Positions 27,022-36,340 of a stretch of DNA of 64,000 nucleotides are shown in pieces (the first letter of the stretch is position 1; each line of letters starts with the position of its first letter). A program made the translations under genes and the position numbers. The stretch is from Devosia oryziradicis (lineage in GTDB: Bacteria > Pseudomonadota > Alphaproteobacteria > Rhizobiales > Devosiaceae): contig NZ_CP068047.1 in NCBI RefSeq assembly GCF_016698645.1, positions 248,001-312,000 of the forward strand, given 5' to 3'. The notes beneath the pieces were generated by a model. That model was not told the DNA's origin and made no database searches. It saw only the letters and a list, made by a program, of their open reading frames with translations.

Positions 27022-27486
27022 TCAGGCCTTCTTGCGCTTCTTGCTGACGTCGGCCGGATCGACCAGGCTGGCGAGAATCTGGTCGACCAGATCGAGATCC
27101 TGCCGCTTGCCAGCGGCCTGCTGCTGCAGGTCGACCAGGTAGGAGGTGGTGTAATAGAGCCGGCGGGCCAGCATGGTGGCAATATGGAGCGAGAATTCCG
27201 GTCGGCTGTCGAGGAAGGTCAGCGCATCGGGGATCTCGTAGGCGGTGACGGCGGAGAGCGCCTTGACCGTGGCCGAATGGGGCATGTCGAGCAGCACGGC
27301 CATTTCGCCGAAGATCGAACCCGGTTCATCGACATGGGTGACCTGGGTACGTTCGCGGATGACTTCCACCTGGCCCTCGACCAGCACCAGGAGCTTTCCC
27401 ATCCGCTCGCCCTCGGGCAGCATGACGGCGCCCGCCTTGAAGGTCACCTGCTTGAGACCCTGGCAATAATCAAGAATGTCGGCCAT
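27022..27486 (-). CDS. Lone cyclic-nucleotide-binding domain protein (no HTH)
   Basis: 154 residues from ATG 27486 with GGAGG six bases upstream; a GTG two codons earlier overlaps that site. A complete cNMP-binding barrel is visible: VTFKAGAVMLPEGERMGKLLVLVEGQVEVI, then the phosphate-binding cassette GSIFGEMAVLLDMPHSATVKALS, which keeps the E of the FGE motif but has S in place of the usual Arg (PHSATV). The C-terminus is a helix and a Lys-rich tail (KKRKK) with no DNA-binding domain. Precedes the SelW-like gene. Ligand binding may be lost or altered. Confidence 0.85.
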   Translation of the reverse strand: MADILDYCQGLKQVTFKAGAVMLPEGERMGKLLVLVEGQVEVIRERTQVTHVDEPGSIFGEMAVLLDMPHSATVKALSAVTAYEIPDALTFLDSRPEFSLHIATMLARRLYYTTSYLVDLQQQAAGKRQDLDLVDQILASLVDPADVSKKRKKA

Positions 27487-27540
27487 GTGCACCTCCGCCT
27501 GCGGGGAGACTGTATAACCACATGGCCGATCAATGCAAAG

Positions 27541-27561
27541 CCGCCCGGATGATCCGGGCGG
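27541..27561 (-). terminator. Hairpin after the DUF1236 gene
   Basis: CCGCCCGG-ATGAT-CCGGGCGG is a perfect 8-bp stem, 10 bp past the stop of the minus-strand DUF1236 gene, followed on that strand by CTTTGCATT. The T-tract is weak. Confidence 0.6.
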
Positions 27562-27570
27562 CGCGCTGGA

Positions 27571-28212
27571 TCAGTTGATCCAGATCACGGTGCGGCTGTT
27601 GGCATCGACCAGGGCCGGGCGGTCGTTGAGGTAGACATAACCATAGTGCGAATCCGGGATGGTCGAGATTTCGGTGCCATCGGGGAGCACATAGCCCACC
27701 ACCACATCGCCCTGCGCCTCGAACGAGGTCACCGGATTGGCGACGGCATAGTCGGCGGCGGTCTGGGGCACCAGGTAGCCCGGCGAATAGACCAGGGTGC
27801 GGGTCTGCAGGTCGACGATCCAGACGCGGTCATTGGCATAGATATAGCCGTGGGCCGGGTCGGTCTGGATGGGGTAGATGTTGACGTCGGCGGGGACGAC
27901 GAAGCCGACCTCGGCATTGCCCTGGATATAGATGGGCTCGACCGGGTTGGCGACGACATAGTCGACGCTCGCGGTTTCGATGCCCGCCTCGGCGCCGATG
28001 GTGGCGCCGGCAAAGCCGCCGATCACGGCGCCGATGGGGCCACCGAGCAGGCCACCGACAACGGCGCCGGTGGTGGCGCCGCCGGTGGCGCCGATGACGG
28101 CACCAGCTTCGGTATTGCCCGATTCAACGCCCACGACCTTGTCCTGGGCAAAGGCCGGGACTGCAGCGGCGAGCGAAAGCGCGGCCACGGAGGCCAGGAG
28201 AATCTTCTTCAT
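27571..28212 (-). CDS. DUF1236 exported protein with glycine-zipper segment
   Basis: 213 residues from ATG 28212 (AAAGGA upstream). Signal peptide at residues 1-23 (LSLAAAVPAFAQD). A Gly/Ala-rich stretch at about 35-75 (GAVVGGLLGGPIGAVIGGFAGATIG) looks like a glycine-zipper membrane or amyloid-like segment. Then three related DUF1236 units follow, each with VVANPVEPIYIQGNAEVGFVVP-like sequence. The repeats read VANPV...GNAEVGFVVPADV, VANPV...GDVVVGYVLPDGT. Cell-envelope protein of unknown role, common in Rhizobiales. Confidence 0.88.
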   Translation of the reverse strand: MKKILLASVAALSLAAAVPAFAQDKVVGVESGNTEAGAVIGATGGATTGAVVGGLLGGPIGAVIGGFAGATIGAEAGIETASVDYVVANPVEPIYIQGNAEVGFVVPADVNIYPIQTDPAHGYIYANDRVWIVDLQTRTLVYSPGYLVPQTAADYAVANPVTSFEAQGDVVVGYVLPDGTEISTIPDSHYGYVYLNDRPALVDANSRTVIWIN

Positions 28213-28391
28213 TTTTGTTGTCCTTTCACGAAGTGGCCGAAACCACTCTTTGCGGTGCGCGCGCCCCGGAAGAAGCGACGCGCCAGTTCCGCCCCGTGCG
28301 CTGACAACGGCAGTCTGGATGGTTCGTTCCGGATGGGGACAAGTGCCGCCCGCCGGTGTGGCCGATGGGCTACAGCAGCGCCTGGCGAGCG
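28213..28391. other. Intergenic region upstream of DUF1236 gene
   Basis: 179 bp holding the promoter of the minus-strand DUF1236 gene and the 3' flank of the glutathione peroxidase gene. No clear -35/-10 pair, hairpin or small gene was recognised. Confidence 0.4.
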
Positions 28392-28856
28392 CTAGAGCGC
28401 CGCCGTGATGTCCCGCGCCAGATCGGCCGGCTGGGTATCGGGGCTGAAGCGGGCGACGACCTGCCCGTCGCGACCGACGAGGAACTTGGCGAAGTTCCAT
28501 TCGACGTCGCCCGGCTCGGCTTGCTTGAGCCAGCCATAGAGCGGGCTTTCGCCCGGACCGTTGACCTCAAGCTTGCCGAAAAGAGGAAAGCTCACGCCGA
28601 AGTTGACCTCGCAGAATTGGGCGATCTCGTCGGCCGCGCCGGGCTCCTGGGCGCCGAACTGGTTGCAGGGAAAGCCCAGGACGACCAGGCCCCGGTCCCC
28701 ATATTGGCGCCACAGCGCCTCGAGCCCCTGATATTGCGGGGTGTGGCCGCACTGGCTGGCGGTGTTGACCACCAGCACGACTTTGCCGGCATAGGCCGAG
28801 AGCGGCTGGGGCGTGCCATCGAGGCGCGGCAGGGTGAAATCGGCAAGACTGGTCAT
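28392..28856 (-). CDS. Glutathione peroxidase (Cys type)
   Basis: 154 residues. The catalytic tetrad positions are visible: Cys in NTASQCGHTPQYQGL, Gln in GFPCNQFGAQEPG, Trp and Asn in EWNFAKFLVGRDG. Bacterial enzymes of this class use Cys instead of selenocysteine and often thioredoxin as reductant. ATG 28856 is chosen; the frame continues further but overlaps the small gene upstream. Ten bases separate it from that gene, so the two are probably one transcript. Confidence 0.95.
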   Translation of the reverse strand: MTSLADFTLPRLDGTPQPLSAYAGKVVLVVNTASQCGHTPQYQGLEALWRQYGDRGLVVLGFPCNQFGAQEPGAADEIAQFCEVNFGVSFPLFGKLEVNGPGESPLYGWLKQAEPGDVEWNFAKFLVGRDGQVVARFSPDTQPADLARDITAAL

Positions 28857-28866
28857 GGACACTGGA

Positions 28867-29061
28867 CTAGTTGGTGAGCGGACGCAGATCGGATTCGGCG
28901 ACGATGCGCAGGTGGCTCTCGGCCTTGGCCTGGACGCGATATTGCACGGTATGGCCCTCATAGGGCAGCAGGGCCATGATCTCGCACTGTCCCGCCTTGC
29001 GCGTGCTGCTGCCGCGATTGGGCAGCAGGTCGAGGGTCTGGCCGATCTTGTATTTATGCAT
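28867..29061 (-). CDS. Conserved small protein
   Basis: 64 residues from ATG 29061, with a GGAACGGAGCC site upstream. Sequence starts MHKYKIGQTLDLLPNRGSST and contains ALLPYEGHTVQYRVQ and SHLRIVAESDL. The spacing of beta-strand-like segments suggests a small barrel such as an SH3-like fold. It precedes the glutathione peroxidase gene by ten bases. I recognise it only as a Rhizobiales-conserved hypothetical; no function can be given. Confidence 0.75.
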   Translation of the reverse strand: MHKYKIGQTLDLLPNRGSSTRKAGQCEIMALLPYEGHTVQYRVQAKAESHLRIVAESDLRPLTN

Positions 29062-29145
29062 TGGGCTGGCTCCGTTCCGCTGAGGACTAGGAAATCCGGC
29101 CCTGGCACGCCCGTTATACACCAAACACGGCCCGGCGGGGATTAA

Positions 29146-29538
29146 TCAGCCGCCGGTATAGACCGAAAGCGAATTGCGGTAGATGTCGACGCAGATATAG
29201 GGATAGCCGCGCACGATCTTGCGGGCGAGGCCCGGCTCGATATTGCCATTGTCGAACATAGCAGGAATGCGCTCGCGGGCCGAGACCGTGTCGAAAGTGT
29301 TGTCGCCATAGTCATCGGCATCGGGCGTGCCGTAGCGATGGAAGTTGGCGCGGTCCTGCCGCAGGATCGAGCCGGCATCGGTCAGCGGAAAGCCGTCGGA
29401 GGCATATTTGTCATTGTCGGAAATCTGCGCGCAATAGCCGTCGATGGGCTGCGCCTGGGCGAAGGCGGGCTGCACGGTGGCCAAGCCAGCAAGGCCAAGA
29501 GCGGCGACGAGGCCGACGGACGACAGGATGATGCGCAT
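29146..29538 (-). CDS. Secreted hypothetical protein
   Basis: 130 residues with a signal peptide (residues 1-27, GLAGLATVQPAFAQ). The mature part is hydrophilic with two cysteines (GYCAQ and YICVD) that could pair, and motifs DNDKYASDGFPLTDAGSILRQDRANFHRYG and ARKIVRGYPYICVDIY. No family recognised. Monocistronic. Confidence 0.7.
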   Translation of the reverse strand: MRIILSSVGLVAALGLAGLATVQPAFAQAQPIDGYCAQISDNDKYASDGFPLTDAGSILRQDRANFHRYGTPDADDYGDNTFDTVSARERIPAMFDNGNIEPGLARKIVRGYPYICVDIYRNSLSVYTGG

Positions 29539-29577
29539 CTGATGATTTCTCCCCCGGCCCAGCGGCCAGCTCCAGAT

Positions 29578-29691
29578 TTAATCGAGATCGGCACCGGCGG
29601 GAAGCGGGCAGGTTAGCGAAAGGTAAAAGGCCGCGCCAAAGCCCCGGTCGGCCAGGGCCGCCGGCTGGAACTGCTCGGATGGCGAGGCCAT
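29578..29691 (-). CDS. Possible 37-residue small ORF
   Basis: From ATG 29691 to TAA 29578 the minus strand reads MASPSEQFQPAALADRGFGA and continues to LTCPLPAGADLD. The composition is protein-like, unlike the other frames here, but the ribosome site (GAGG, three bases from the ATG) is too close and the frame stays open upstream, so it may be the tail of an older gene. Confidence 0.25.
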   Translation of the reverse strand: MASPSEQFQPAALADRGFGAAFYLSLTCPLPAGADLD

Positions 29692-30028
29692 CGCCTCGGT
29701 GCGGGTATTCCGCAAACAAATGAGGCAAGGGCCTCGCCATCACGCCGGGATTTGAGACGGGTTCGGGCCAGGTACGCTGTATCGCAAGCGCAGCTGCCGG
29801 GTTTCCCCCGCCGGGCCGGACGACTCCGACCCCACCGACATCCCGCACACGACCGTTCGTCGCGACCGCGCAGTAGATGTGCGGGAATGGGGTGAGTATG
29901 CGGGCGGCACTGGCGGGCGGGGATAAGTTTTTTCGCGATGGCTGGCGGACGGGGCGCAGCCTGCCCGGCAGGCTGGCCTTGAGCGCCGGGCGCGAAAGGC
30001 GGGCGGCTGGTTTGTGTGGTCATGGTTT

Positions 30029-30058
30029 CTCCTGTCCCGGCGGGATGCCGGACAGGAG
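30029..30058. terminator. Strong hairpin next to the HEPN gene 3' end
   Basis: CTCCTGTCCCGGC-GGGAT-GCCGGACAGGAG forms a 12-bp stem with a single bulged C. It lies 67 bp beyond the stop of the minus-strand HEPN gene, so it may end that transcript; there is no long T-tract. Confidence 0.5.
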
Positions 30059-30124
30059 AGGGTAAGGCGGGGTGGAGGGGTGGGGATTAGTTTGTCAGAA
30101 CGTGCAACCCCCGCTCGGGTGGGC

Positions 30125-30751
30125 TCATTCGCCTGTGCCGTCCTCCTCCACAAACTCGATGAATGTCATGCCGCCCCCGCTCGTGCTGAGCGTGTCCCAA
30201 ATCTCGATTTCGGCCTTCTCTAGAAGTAATTTCCAGATCGAGCCGACGTCGTCATCAGCGACCACGACAAACTCTGGGTTAATCGCCTTCTCCCACTCGG
30301 TCTGCATCCGTTGCTTCGCGTAGATTTCGTCATAGGTTCCTACCACCTCCTGTTTTTGCGGCGGTGGCGTTCGCGGCTTACCGTGGGCCAACGCGTTGCG
30401 GATTTTCTTCAGCGGGGCGACTGTGGAGAATGGGCGGGCCTCGAAATCAGCCTCGATCTTAAGGTGAGTGATCAGCGCCGCAAGCTTCTCGTCTAAGCTC
30501 TGCAGCTTCTTAAAGCCGGGCACCTTCTTGTAGTGACCGACAAAATTAACATTCGCCTCTAGGCTAAATGCAATCATCGTTATGGCAGCGGTCATTTCAA
30601 GGAAGAGCCCATCGTGTTCTCCCTTATTGACGCGGCTCTCAATGCGCTGACGAAAGTAGTTGGCGGTGTTTGATAGATCATTGTGAATGTTGTCGGTCGC
30701 GTAAGTCTCCAGCAACACCCGCATCTTCCGATTTCTATCGTCCGAATTCAT
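30125..30751 (-). CDS. HEPN-like protein, partner of the ATPase (putative RNase effector)
   Basis: 208 residues from ATG 30751, preceded by GGAGGAAGGCGCG. Mostly helical. The motif RNALAH at residues 118-123 fits the Rx4-6H active-site motif of HEPN-domain RNases, with the usual Asn after Arg, and is preceded by a long helix (FLEMTAAITMIAFSLEANVNFV, residues 50-71) as in other HEPN proteins. The C-terminus is acidic. It begins 19 bp after the ATPase stop on the same strand. Base composition is lower in GC than the flanks, suggesting transfer. RNase activity is inferred from the motif only. Confidence 0.7.
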   Translation of the reverse strand: MNSDDRNRKMRVLLETYATDNIHNDLSNTANYFRQRIESRVNKGEHDGLFLEMTAAITMIAFSLEANVNFVGHYKKVPGFKKLQSLDEKLAALITHLKIEADFEARPFSTVAPLKKIRNALAHGKPRTPPPQKQEVVGTYDEIYAKQRMQTEWEKAINPEFVVVADDDVGSIWKLLLEKAEIEIWDTLSTSGGGMTFIEFVEEDGTGE

Positions 30752-30770
30752 CGCGCCTTCCTCCGACGTC

Positions 30771-32612
30771 CTAAGTTGGCGCCGTAAGCGGTGGAAGGGT
30801 TTGGAGCGTATCGACGGTCTCACGCACAAATCTGGCCAATTTTTCTAGTCGAGCTGGTGAGTGCTCCAACATGTGCAGCATTAGGAACTCGCTGTCCTTT
30901 TTCTTATTGAACGCCACCCTTGCCTCACTCATTGACGTACAAGTCGCTGCTATAAGGTTTGCGGCGTCGACTTCCGTTAGCCATGACTCGTCGGTGAGAT
31001 CGTCCTTCCACTGATCGACTTTGTGTTTGGCAGTGGAGGCGAGCCGGGCCAACTCCTGTGCCACTGCGGAAGCATCGACAGTCGTGCCTTCATAGATGTC
31101 CCGCGCATTGATGAAGGCCGCAATTGCTTCGGGATCGACAAGGTAGCACTCAATATGCCGGCGTGGCAGGAAGAATAGTCTGCCCCTCGCTTTTCGGTTC
31201 ATGTCCGCTTGCTCGTCCGCAGAATGCTGCTCGCGGTCAAGACAAGTAGCTGCCGCGACAACGAGGGCGGCCTCGCTGACCTTTTGATAGATCTCCGAGA
31301 CCAGTTCTTGGTCCCGCTTGCGGGTTAGGTCGCCAGTTGTCGCGACCGCAGATATCACCGTGCCGCGCGGCTTTGAATGGCTTGTTGCCAGCTCATAGAG
31401 CCTTGGAAAGCACAGTTCCTCGGTCGGCCCCTCCACCCACAGTATGCGCTCTGCCGCGAGTACGTCAGAGAGAGAAACACCCAAATGGCCCGTGAGGTCT
31501 CGCAGTTCATCAATTTTGGAAATGTTTAGCGGCGTAACCACAGACTGGTACCCCTCGCGGCGCACCAAATGAAGTGTAGTTGCCCCACTAGCTCCGATAA
31601 CATCGGCGGAGTGGGTAGAGATTATGTATTGGTGTTGAGCAAAGTCGGTCTGCAATATGCGCAGCAGCGCCTTTACCGCCGCCGGGTGGAGAAAGCTATT
31701 TATCTCGTCAATTACGATTGTCGCGTCGTCAACAGTCATTACCGCGGTAAGGATGGCTAGCACCTGAGACACGCCCGTACCGCTTGAACTGAGCGGAAAG
31801 CTCAGTTCAACTCGTTCTTGGTTGTCCGTCGGCCAGACGCGTATCTCGAGCGTATTGCCTTGGTTCTGTGCAGGCCCAACGCTTAGGCCGCCAACGGTTG
31901 GCAAAACATCCCTTAAGTGGCTTACAAGCCGGTCGAATAGCGCTGGCCGCTCGAATCGAAGCGTGGCCAGAACCGCAGGTAAGTTTGCGGCACTTGGACC
32001 AAGACGCTTGTGGTTTTCGGAGGCATATCGGCCGACATTCATTCTTTCGGCATCGAAATGGAACAGCTTGCGGTTCCAAACTTGGGACGCCAAGTCAGGC
32101 AGACCGTCGGCGCTGCTAGTTTGTTCAATTGCCTGGAGATGACCGCCGGTGCCTTGCATCAACACAGACACTTTCGCCCGTGCATTTGTAAATTCGTCGT
32201 CAGTGTGACTTGGGTATCCAACTGGCTGGAAGTTCGCGTTGCCCGCGTAACGCTGTAGGGCAATTAATACTTCCGCTGAATTTAGCAATTTATCGGCATA
32301 CTCGCCAGCCCGGCCGTGATAGGTTTGCGGAACTGGGATGTGGAATTGGCTGCCAGCACGAAGAAGAGCATCACGAAGCTCAAACCCCGTGAGCACAATT
32401 GCCAGTGTCAATTTCGGCGACGCTAGAAAATGATCTTCGTACGCCGATGCGTTCTTGTGTCGATCGTCAGAAAGACTATGCAGCGAGCGGAGTAATGCGC
32501 TCTTACCGGAATTGTTCTGACCGACCACCAAGTTGATGCCCTTGGTAAGCTCCACGGTCCCAGAGTTCGAAAATCCCTGAAAGCCTTCGACCCTGAAGAA
32601 CGAAATTCTCAT
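30771..32612 (-). CDS. OLD-like ABC ATPase with TOPRIM-like C-terminal region
   Basis: 613 residues. Opens with MRISFFRVEGFQGFSNSGTV, the standard start of RecF/OLD-type ATPases. Walker A GQNNSGKS at residues 31-38, ABC-signature-like SSSGTG at 275-280, Walker B ATIVIDEINSFLHP at 297-310 (catalytic E303), H-loop ISTHSADVI with H334. From about 388 a TOPRIM-like region: ILWVEGPTE (E394), VVAAATCLDRE (D459), then FLPRRHIECYLVDPEAI, a pattern seen in DUF4435-like nucleases. GGAGG seven bases before ATG 32612. With the HEPN gene it forms a two-gene unit resembling OLD, Gabija or PARIS-type defence modules; exact family uncertain. Confidence 0.8.
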   Translation of the reverse strand: MRISFFRVEGFQGFSNSGTVELTKGINLVVGQNNSGKSALLRSLHSLSDDRHKNASAYEDHFLASPKLTLAIVLTGFELRDALLRAGSQFHIPVPQTYHGRAGEYADKLLNSAEVLIALQRYAGNANFQPVGYPSHTDDEFTNARAKVSVLMQGTGGHLQAIEQTSSADGLPDLASQVWNRKLFHFDAERMNVGRYASENHKRLGPSAANLPAVLATLRFERPALFDRLVSHLRDVLPTVGGLSVGPAQNQGNTLEIRVWPTDNQERVELSFPLSSSGTGVSQVLAILTAVMTVDDATIVIDEINSFLHPAAVKALLRILQTDFAQHQYIISTHSADVIGASGATTLHLVRREGYQSVVTPLNISKIDELRDLTGHLGVSLSDVLAAERILWVEGPTEELCFPRLYELATSHSKPRGTVISAVATTGDLTRKRDQELVSEIYQKVSEAALVVAAATCLDREQHSADEQADMNRKARGRLFFLPRRHIECYLVDPEAIAAFINARDIYEGTTVDASAVAQELARLASTAKHKVDQWKDDLTDESWLTEVDAANLIAATCTSMSEARVAFNKKKDSEFLMLHMLEHSPARLEKLARFVRETVDTLQTLPPLTAPT

Positions 32613-32689
32613 GGTACACCTCCGCCACGCAATCTTTGCTAGAGTGCTGCCCGGCCGAGGCGATCCAGAGACCAGAGTGCCATCGCTTC

Positions 32690-32715
32690 CTTGTCCAACC
32701 TAGAGACAAGTTGGA
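32690..32715 (-). terminator. Overlapping inverted repeats past lepA
   Basis: CTTGTC/GACAAG (32690-32695 and 32705-32710) and TCCAAC/GTTGGA (32694-32699 and 32710-32715) overlap, giving two alternative hairpins five bases beyond the lepA stop and about 80 bp upstream of the ATPase start. Either a lepA terminator or an operator for the ATPase/HEPN unit. Confidence 0.45.
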
Positions 32716-32719
32716 GCCT

Positions 32720-34525
<1,806 letters not shown>

Positions 34526-34627
34526 AGGGGCGCTGATAGCAGAAGCGGGGTGGGGGAGAAAGATGGTTTAGCGCCGGTTAACAGCGCGAGCGCGGTGCCT
34601 TTTGCATGGCTGATGCGTTAGGGGGAG

Positions 34628-35497
34628 ATGCACAAGCTCACCGCACTCGCCATCGTCCTGCCGCTGCTATTGCCGATCCCTGTAGGGGCGCAGGATCTGC
34701 TGGGGCCGCTGGAGGACCTGGTCGACCAGATCACCCGCCCGGCGCCAGCGCCGCAGCGTCCGCAAGCCGCCGCGCCCAAGCCGGCGGAAGTGGCCCCCAT
34801 TCCGCGGCCGCGACCGCCGGATCTGCCTGACAGCCCTGATGTGGTGCAGCCGGCAGCGCCAGCGGTGACGCCAGAGGCGGAGGCTGAGGTCGAGGCGGCG
34901 CCAGCGGTTGAGCCGGAGACCGCAGCCGAGCCGGAGCGGATGTATCAGGCGGCGTGTCCGGCGGTGCTCCAGGGGCTGGTGGAGGCCGAGATGGCGCCGC
35001 CGCTGAGCGAGGGGATATGCGGGGAACAGTCGCCGCTCACCGTGACGGCGGTGCTGAGCCGGGGGCGGATGGTGCCGCTCTCGAGCCCGGTGACGACCAA
35101 TTGCCAGATGGCCAGCGCCCTGCCCGGCTGGGTCGCCGATGTGGATGGCTATGCCGAGGCGATGCTGGGCAGCCGGCTGGCGCAGGTCGATACCGGCACC
35201 AGCTATATGTGCCGGAACCGGAACAATGCCAGCGACGGCTTCACCTCCGAGCACGGCTTTGCCAATGCGGTGGATGTGACCGGCTTCACGCTCGAGGACG
35301 GACGCAGCATCGGCGTCGAGGGGCAGTGGCTGCCGGGCCCGGCGCCCGAAGGCCGGCTGCTGCGGCTGGCGCATGACGCGGCCTGCGGCGGCTTTACCAC
35401 GGTACTGGGGCCCGAGGCCAATGCCGAGCACAAGGATCACCTGCACCTGGACCTAGGCTGCCACGGGCAGACCTGCACGGCGCGGATCTGCGAATGA
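34628..35497 (+). CDS. Extensin-like C-terminal domain protein, secreted
   Basis: 289 residues. Signal peptide at 1-21 (VLPLLLPIPVGAQD). A long Pro/Ala/Glu-rich linker at about 35-100 would span the periplasm or wall. The extensin-like domain (PF06904 type) fills the rest: CPAVLQGLVEAEMAPPLSEGICGEQSPLTVTAV, SYMCRNRNNASDGFTSEHGFANAVDVTGFTLEDG, EHKDHLHLDLGCHG. The conserved His/Asp (SEHGFANAVD, KDHLHLD) resemble metal-peptidase-like residues of this group. Envelope or peptidoglycan role is inferred. Confidence 0.92.
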   Translation: MHKLTALAIVLPLLLPIPVGAQDLLGPLEDLVDQITRPAPAPQRPQAAAPKPAEVAPIPRPRPPDLPDSPDVVQPAAPAVTPEAEAEVEAAPAVEPETAAEPERMYQAACPAVLQGLVEAEMAPPLSEGICGEQSPLTVTAVLSRGRMVPLSSPVTTNCQMASALPGWVADVDGYAEAMLGSRLAQVDTGTSYMCRNRNNASDGFTSEHGFANAVDVTGFTLEDGRSIGVEGQWLPGPAPEGRLLRLAHDAACGGFTTVLGPEANAEHKDHLHLDLGCHGQTCTARICE

Positions 35498-35502
35498 GGC
35501 AA

Positions 35503-35524
35503 CCCCCTCCCCAGGGGAGAGGGG
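35503..35524. terminator. Hairpin between convergent genes
   Basis: CCCCCTCCCCAGGGGAGAGGGG is a GC-rich inverted repeat just past the extensin-like gene and 14 bp from the stop of the convergent secreted-protein gene. It is a short relative of the CCCTCCCC/GGGGAGGG family. Confidence 0.55.
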
Positions 35525-35537
35525 AAACTGCTGGCGA

Positions 35538-36035
35538 CTACTGAGCGGGTAGTGCTTCCGGAGCCGGGGCAGGTGCGGCCGGTGCGGTCACCGTGCCCGG
35601 CTGGGGCGCTGCCGGGGCCGCGGGCGCGGCGGGGGGCGGCAGGGACGCGTAGATGGCGGTGACCGCATCGACGCCGGCGCGATCCGGGCTGCCATCGGCG
35701 CAGTCGGGCGTGGTCTTTTCGACATCGGCCTTGACCTTGGCATAGGCCGCCGCGGCCGTGGGCGCATCCATGCTCAGAGCGCGTTCGAGGCGTGCGCGAT
35801 CGGCCGCCATGCCCTCGATGATACCCGGTTCAATCTGGACAGAACACAGCTCGATCACCGCCTGGGTGGCATAGAAGCCGGTCAGCATGTTTGCCTGCTT
35901 GGGGGTGTTGTCGATGGGCGCGGCAGGATCGACCACGATGTCGGGCGCCGCGGCCGGGGCCGGGGCTGCCTCCTGCGCGACCGAAGCGCCGGATATGAGA
36001 GCGAAGACGGCGAGCGCGGCGAAGGGGCGGATCAT
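35538..36035 (-). CDS. Secreted hypothetical protein with Pro/Ala tails
   Basis: 165 residues. Signal peptide at 1-20 (FALISGASVAQE). A conserved-looking helical core at about 45-125 holds two cysteines (VIELCSVQIEPG and TTPDCADGS). Both ends are Pro/Ala-rich. No family recognised. Convergent with the extensin-like gene. Confidence 0.7.
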   Translation of the reverse strand: MIRPFAALAVFALISGASVAQEAAPAPAAAPDIVVDPAAPIDNTPKQANMLTGFYATQAVIELCSVQIEPGIIEGMAADRARLERALSMDAPTAAAAYAKVKADVEKTTPDCADGSPDRAGVDAVTAIYASLPPPAAPAAPAAPQPGTVTAPAAPAPAPEALPAQ

Positions 36036-36103
36036 CGGGAACTCCTTGAAGGGCTGGTTTGGCTACCCTTCAAAGGCCCGATTATGGCGTCAGCACGGCG
36101 CGA

Positions 36104-36235
36104 TCAAGCCGATGGGTGATGGGAAGGCAGATCGGCCCAATCATGCAGGCTCATGCCGTCGGGCTCGACCGGCGCCGTTTCTGCGGCGAACAGCGCATTG
36201 AGAAGGCGGCCCAGCAGGGTGATGACGTTGGACAT
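36104..36235 (-). CDS. 43-residue small protein divergent from LysR gene
   Basis: From ATG 36235 to TGA 36104; GGAGGT lies six bases upstream, an excellent site. The peptide starts MSNVITLLGRLLNALFAAET, an amphipathic helix, and ends DGMSLHDWADLPSHHPSA. The DWADLPSHHP tail resembles short Rhizobiales proteins encoded next to GcvA-like LysR genes. Too short for routine annotation. The LysR gene diverges from it 105 bp away, so it is a likely target of that regulator. Function unknown. Confidence 0.65.
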   Translation of the reverse strand: MSNVITLLGRLLNALFAAETAPVEPDGMSLHDWADLPSHHPSA

Positions 36236-36340
36236 TTTGTGACCTCCGTTCCGGTCGGTTGCTTGCTATGGCCCTAGTTTTGCGCCCTTCCAGCGGATCG
36301 GACAATGGACAAGGTCGCGCGACCGTTGTAGAAAAACTAT

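Larger units (their letters stand above)
29539..30124. other. Gene-poor stretch flanking the ATPase/HEPN unit
   Basis: 586 bp with no convincing gene of normal size. Two overlapping minus-strand frames of about 137 codons are rich in Arg, Pro and Cys and look like shadow translation, although one begins after a good AGGAG site (ATG 30023). A 37-codon candidate (29578-29691) and a hairpin (30029-30058) lie inside. Base composition here is still GC-rich; the AT-rich foreign-looking DNA starts only at about 30125. Confidence 0.5.

Noticed and set aside
28392..28856. Selenocysteine glutathione peroxidase
   Set aside because: Active-site codon encodes Cys (NTASQCG).
29613..30023. A 136-codon minus-strand frame with a good AGGAG site
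   Set aside because: Composition (Arg, Pro, Cys, Ser runs) is that of an off-frame translation and no domain is recognisable; kept only as a note in the gap entry.
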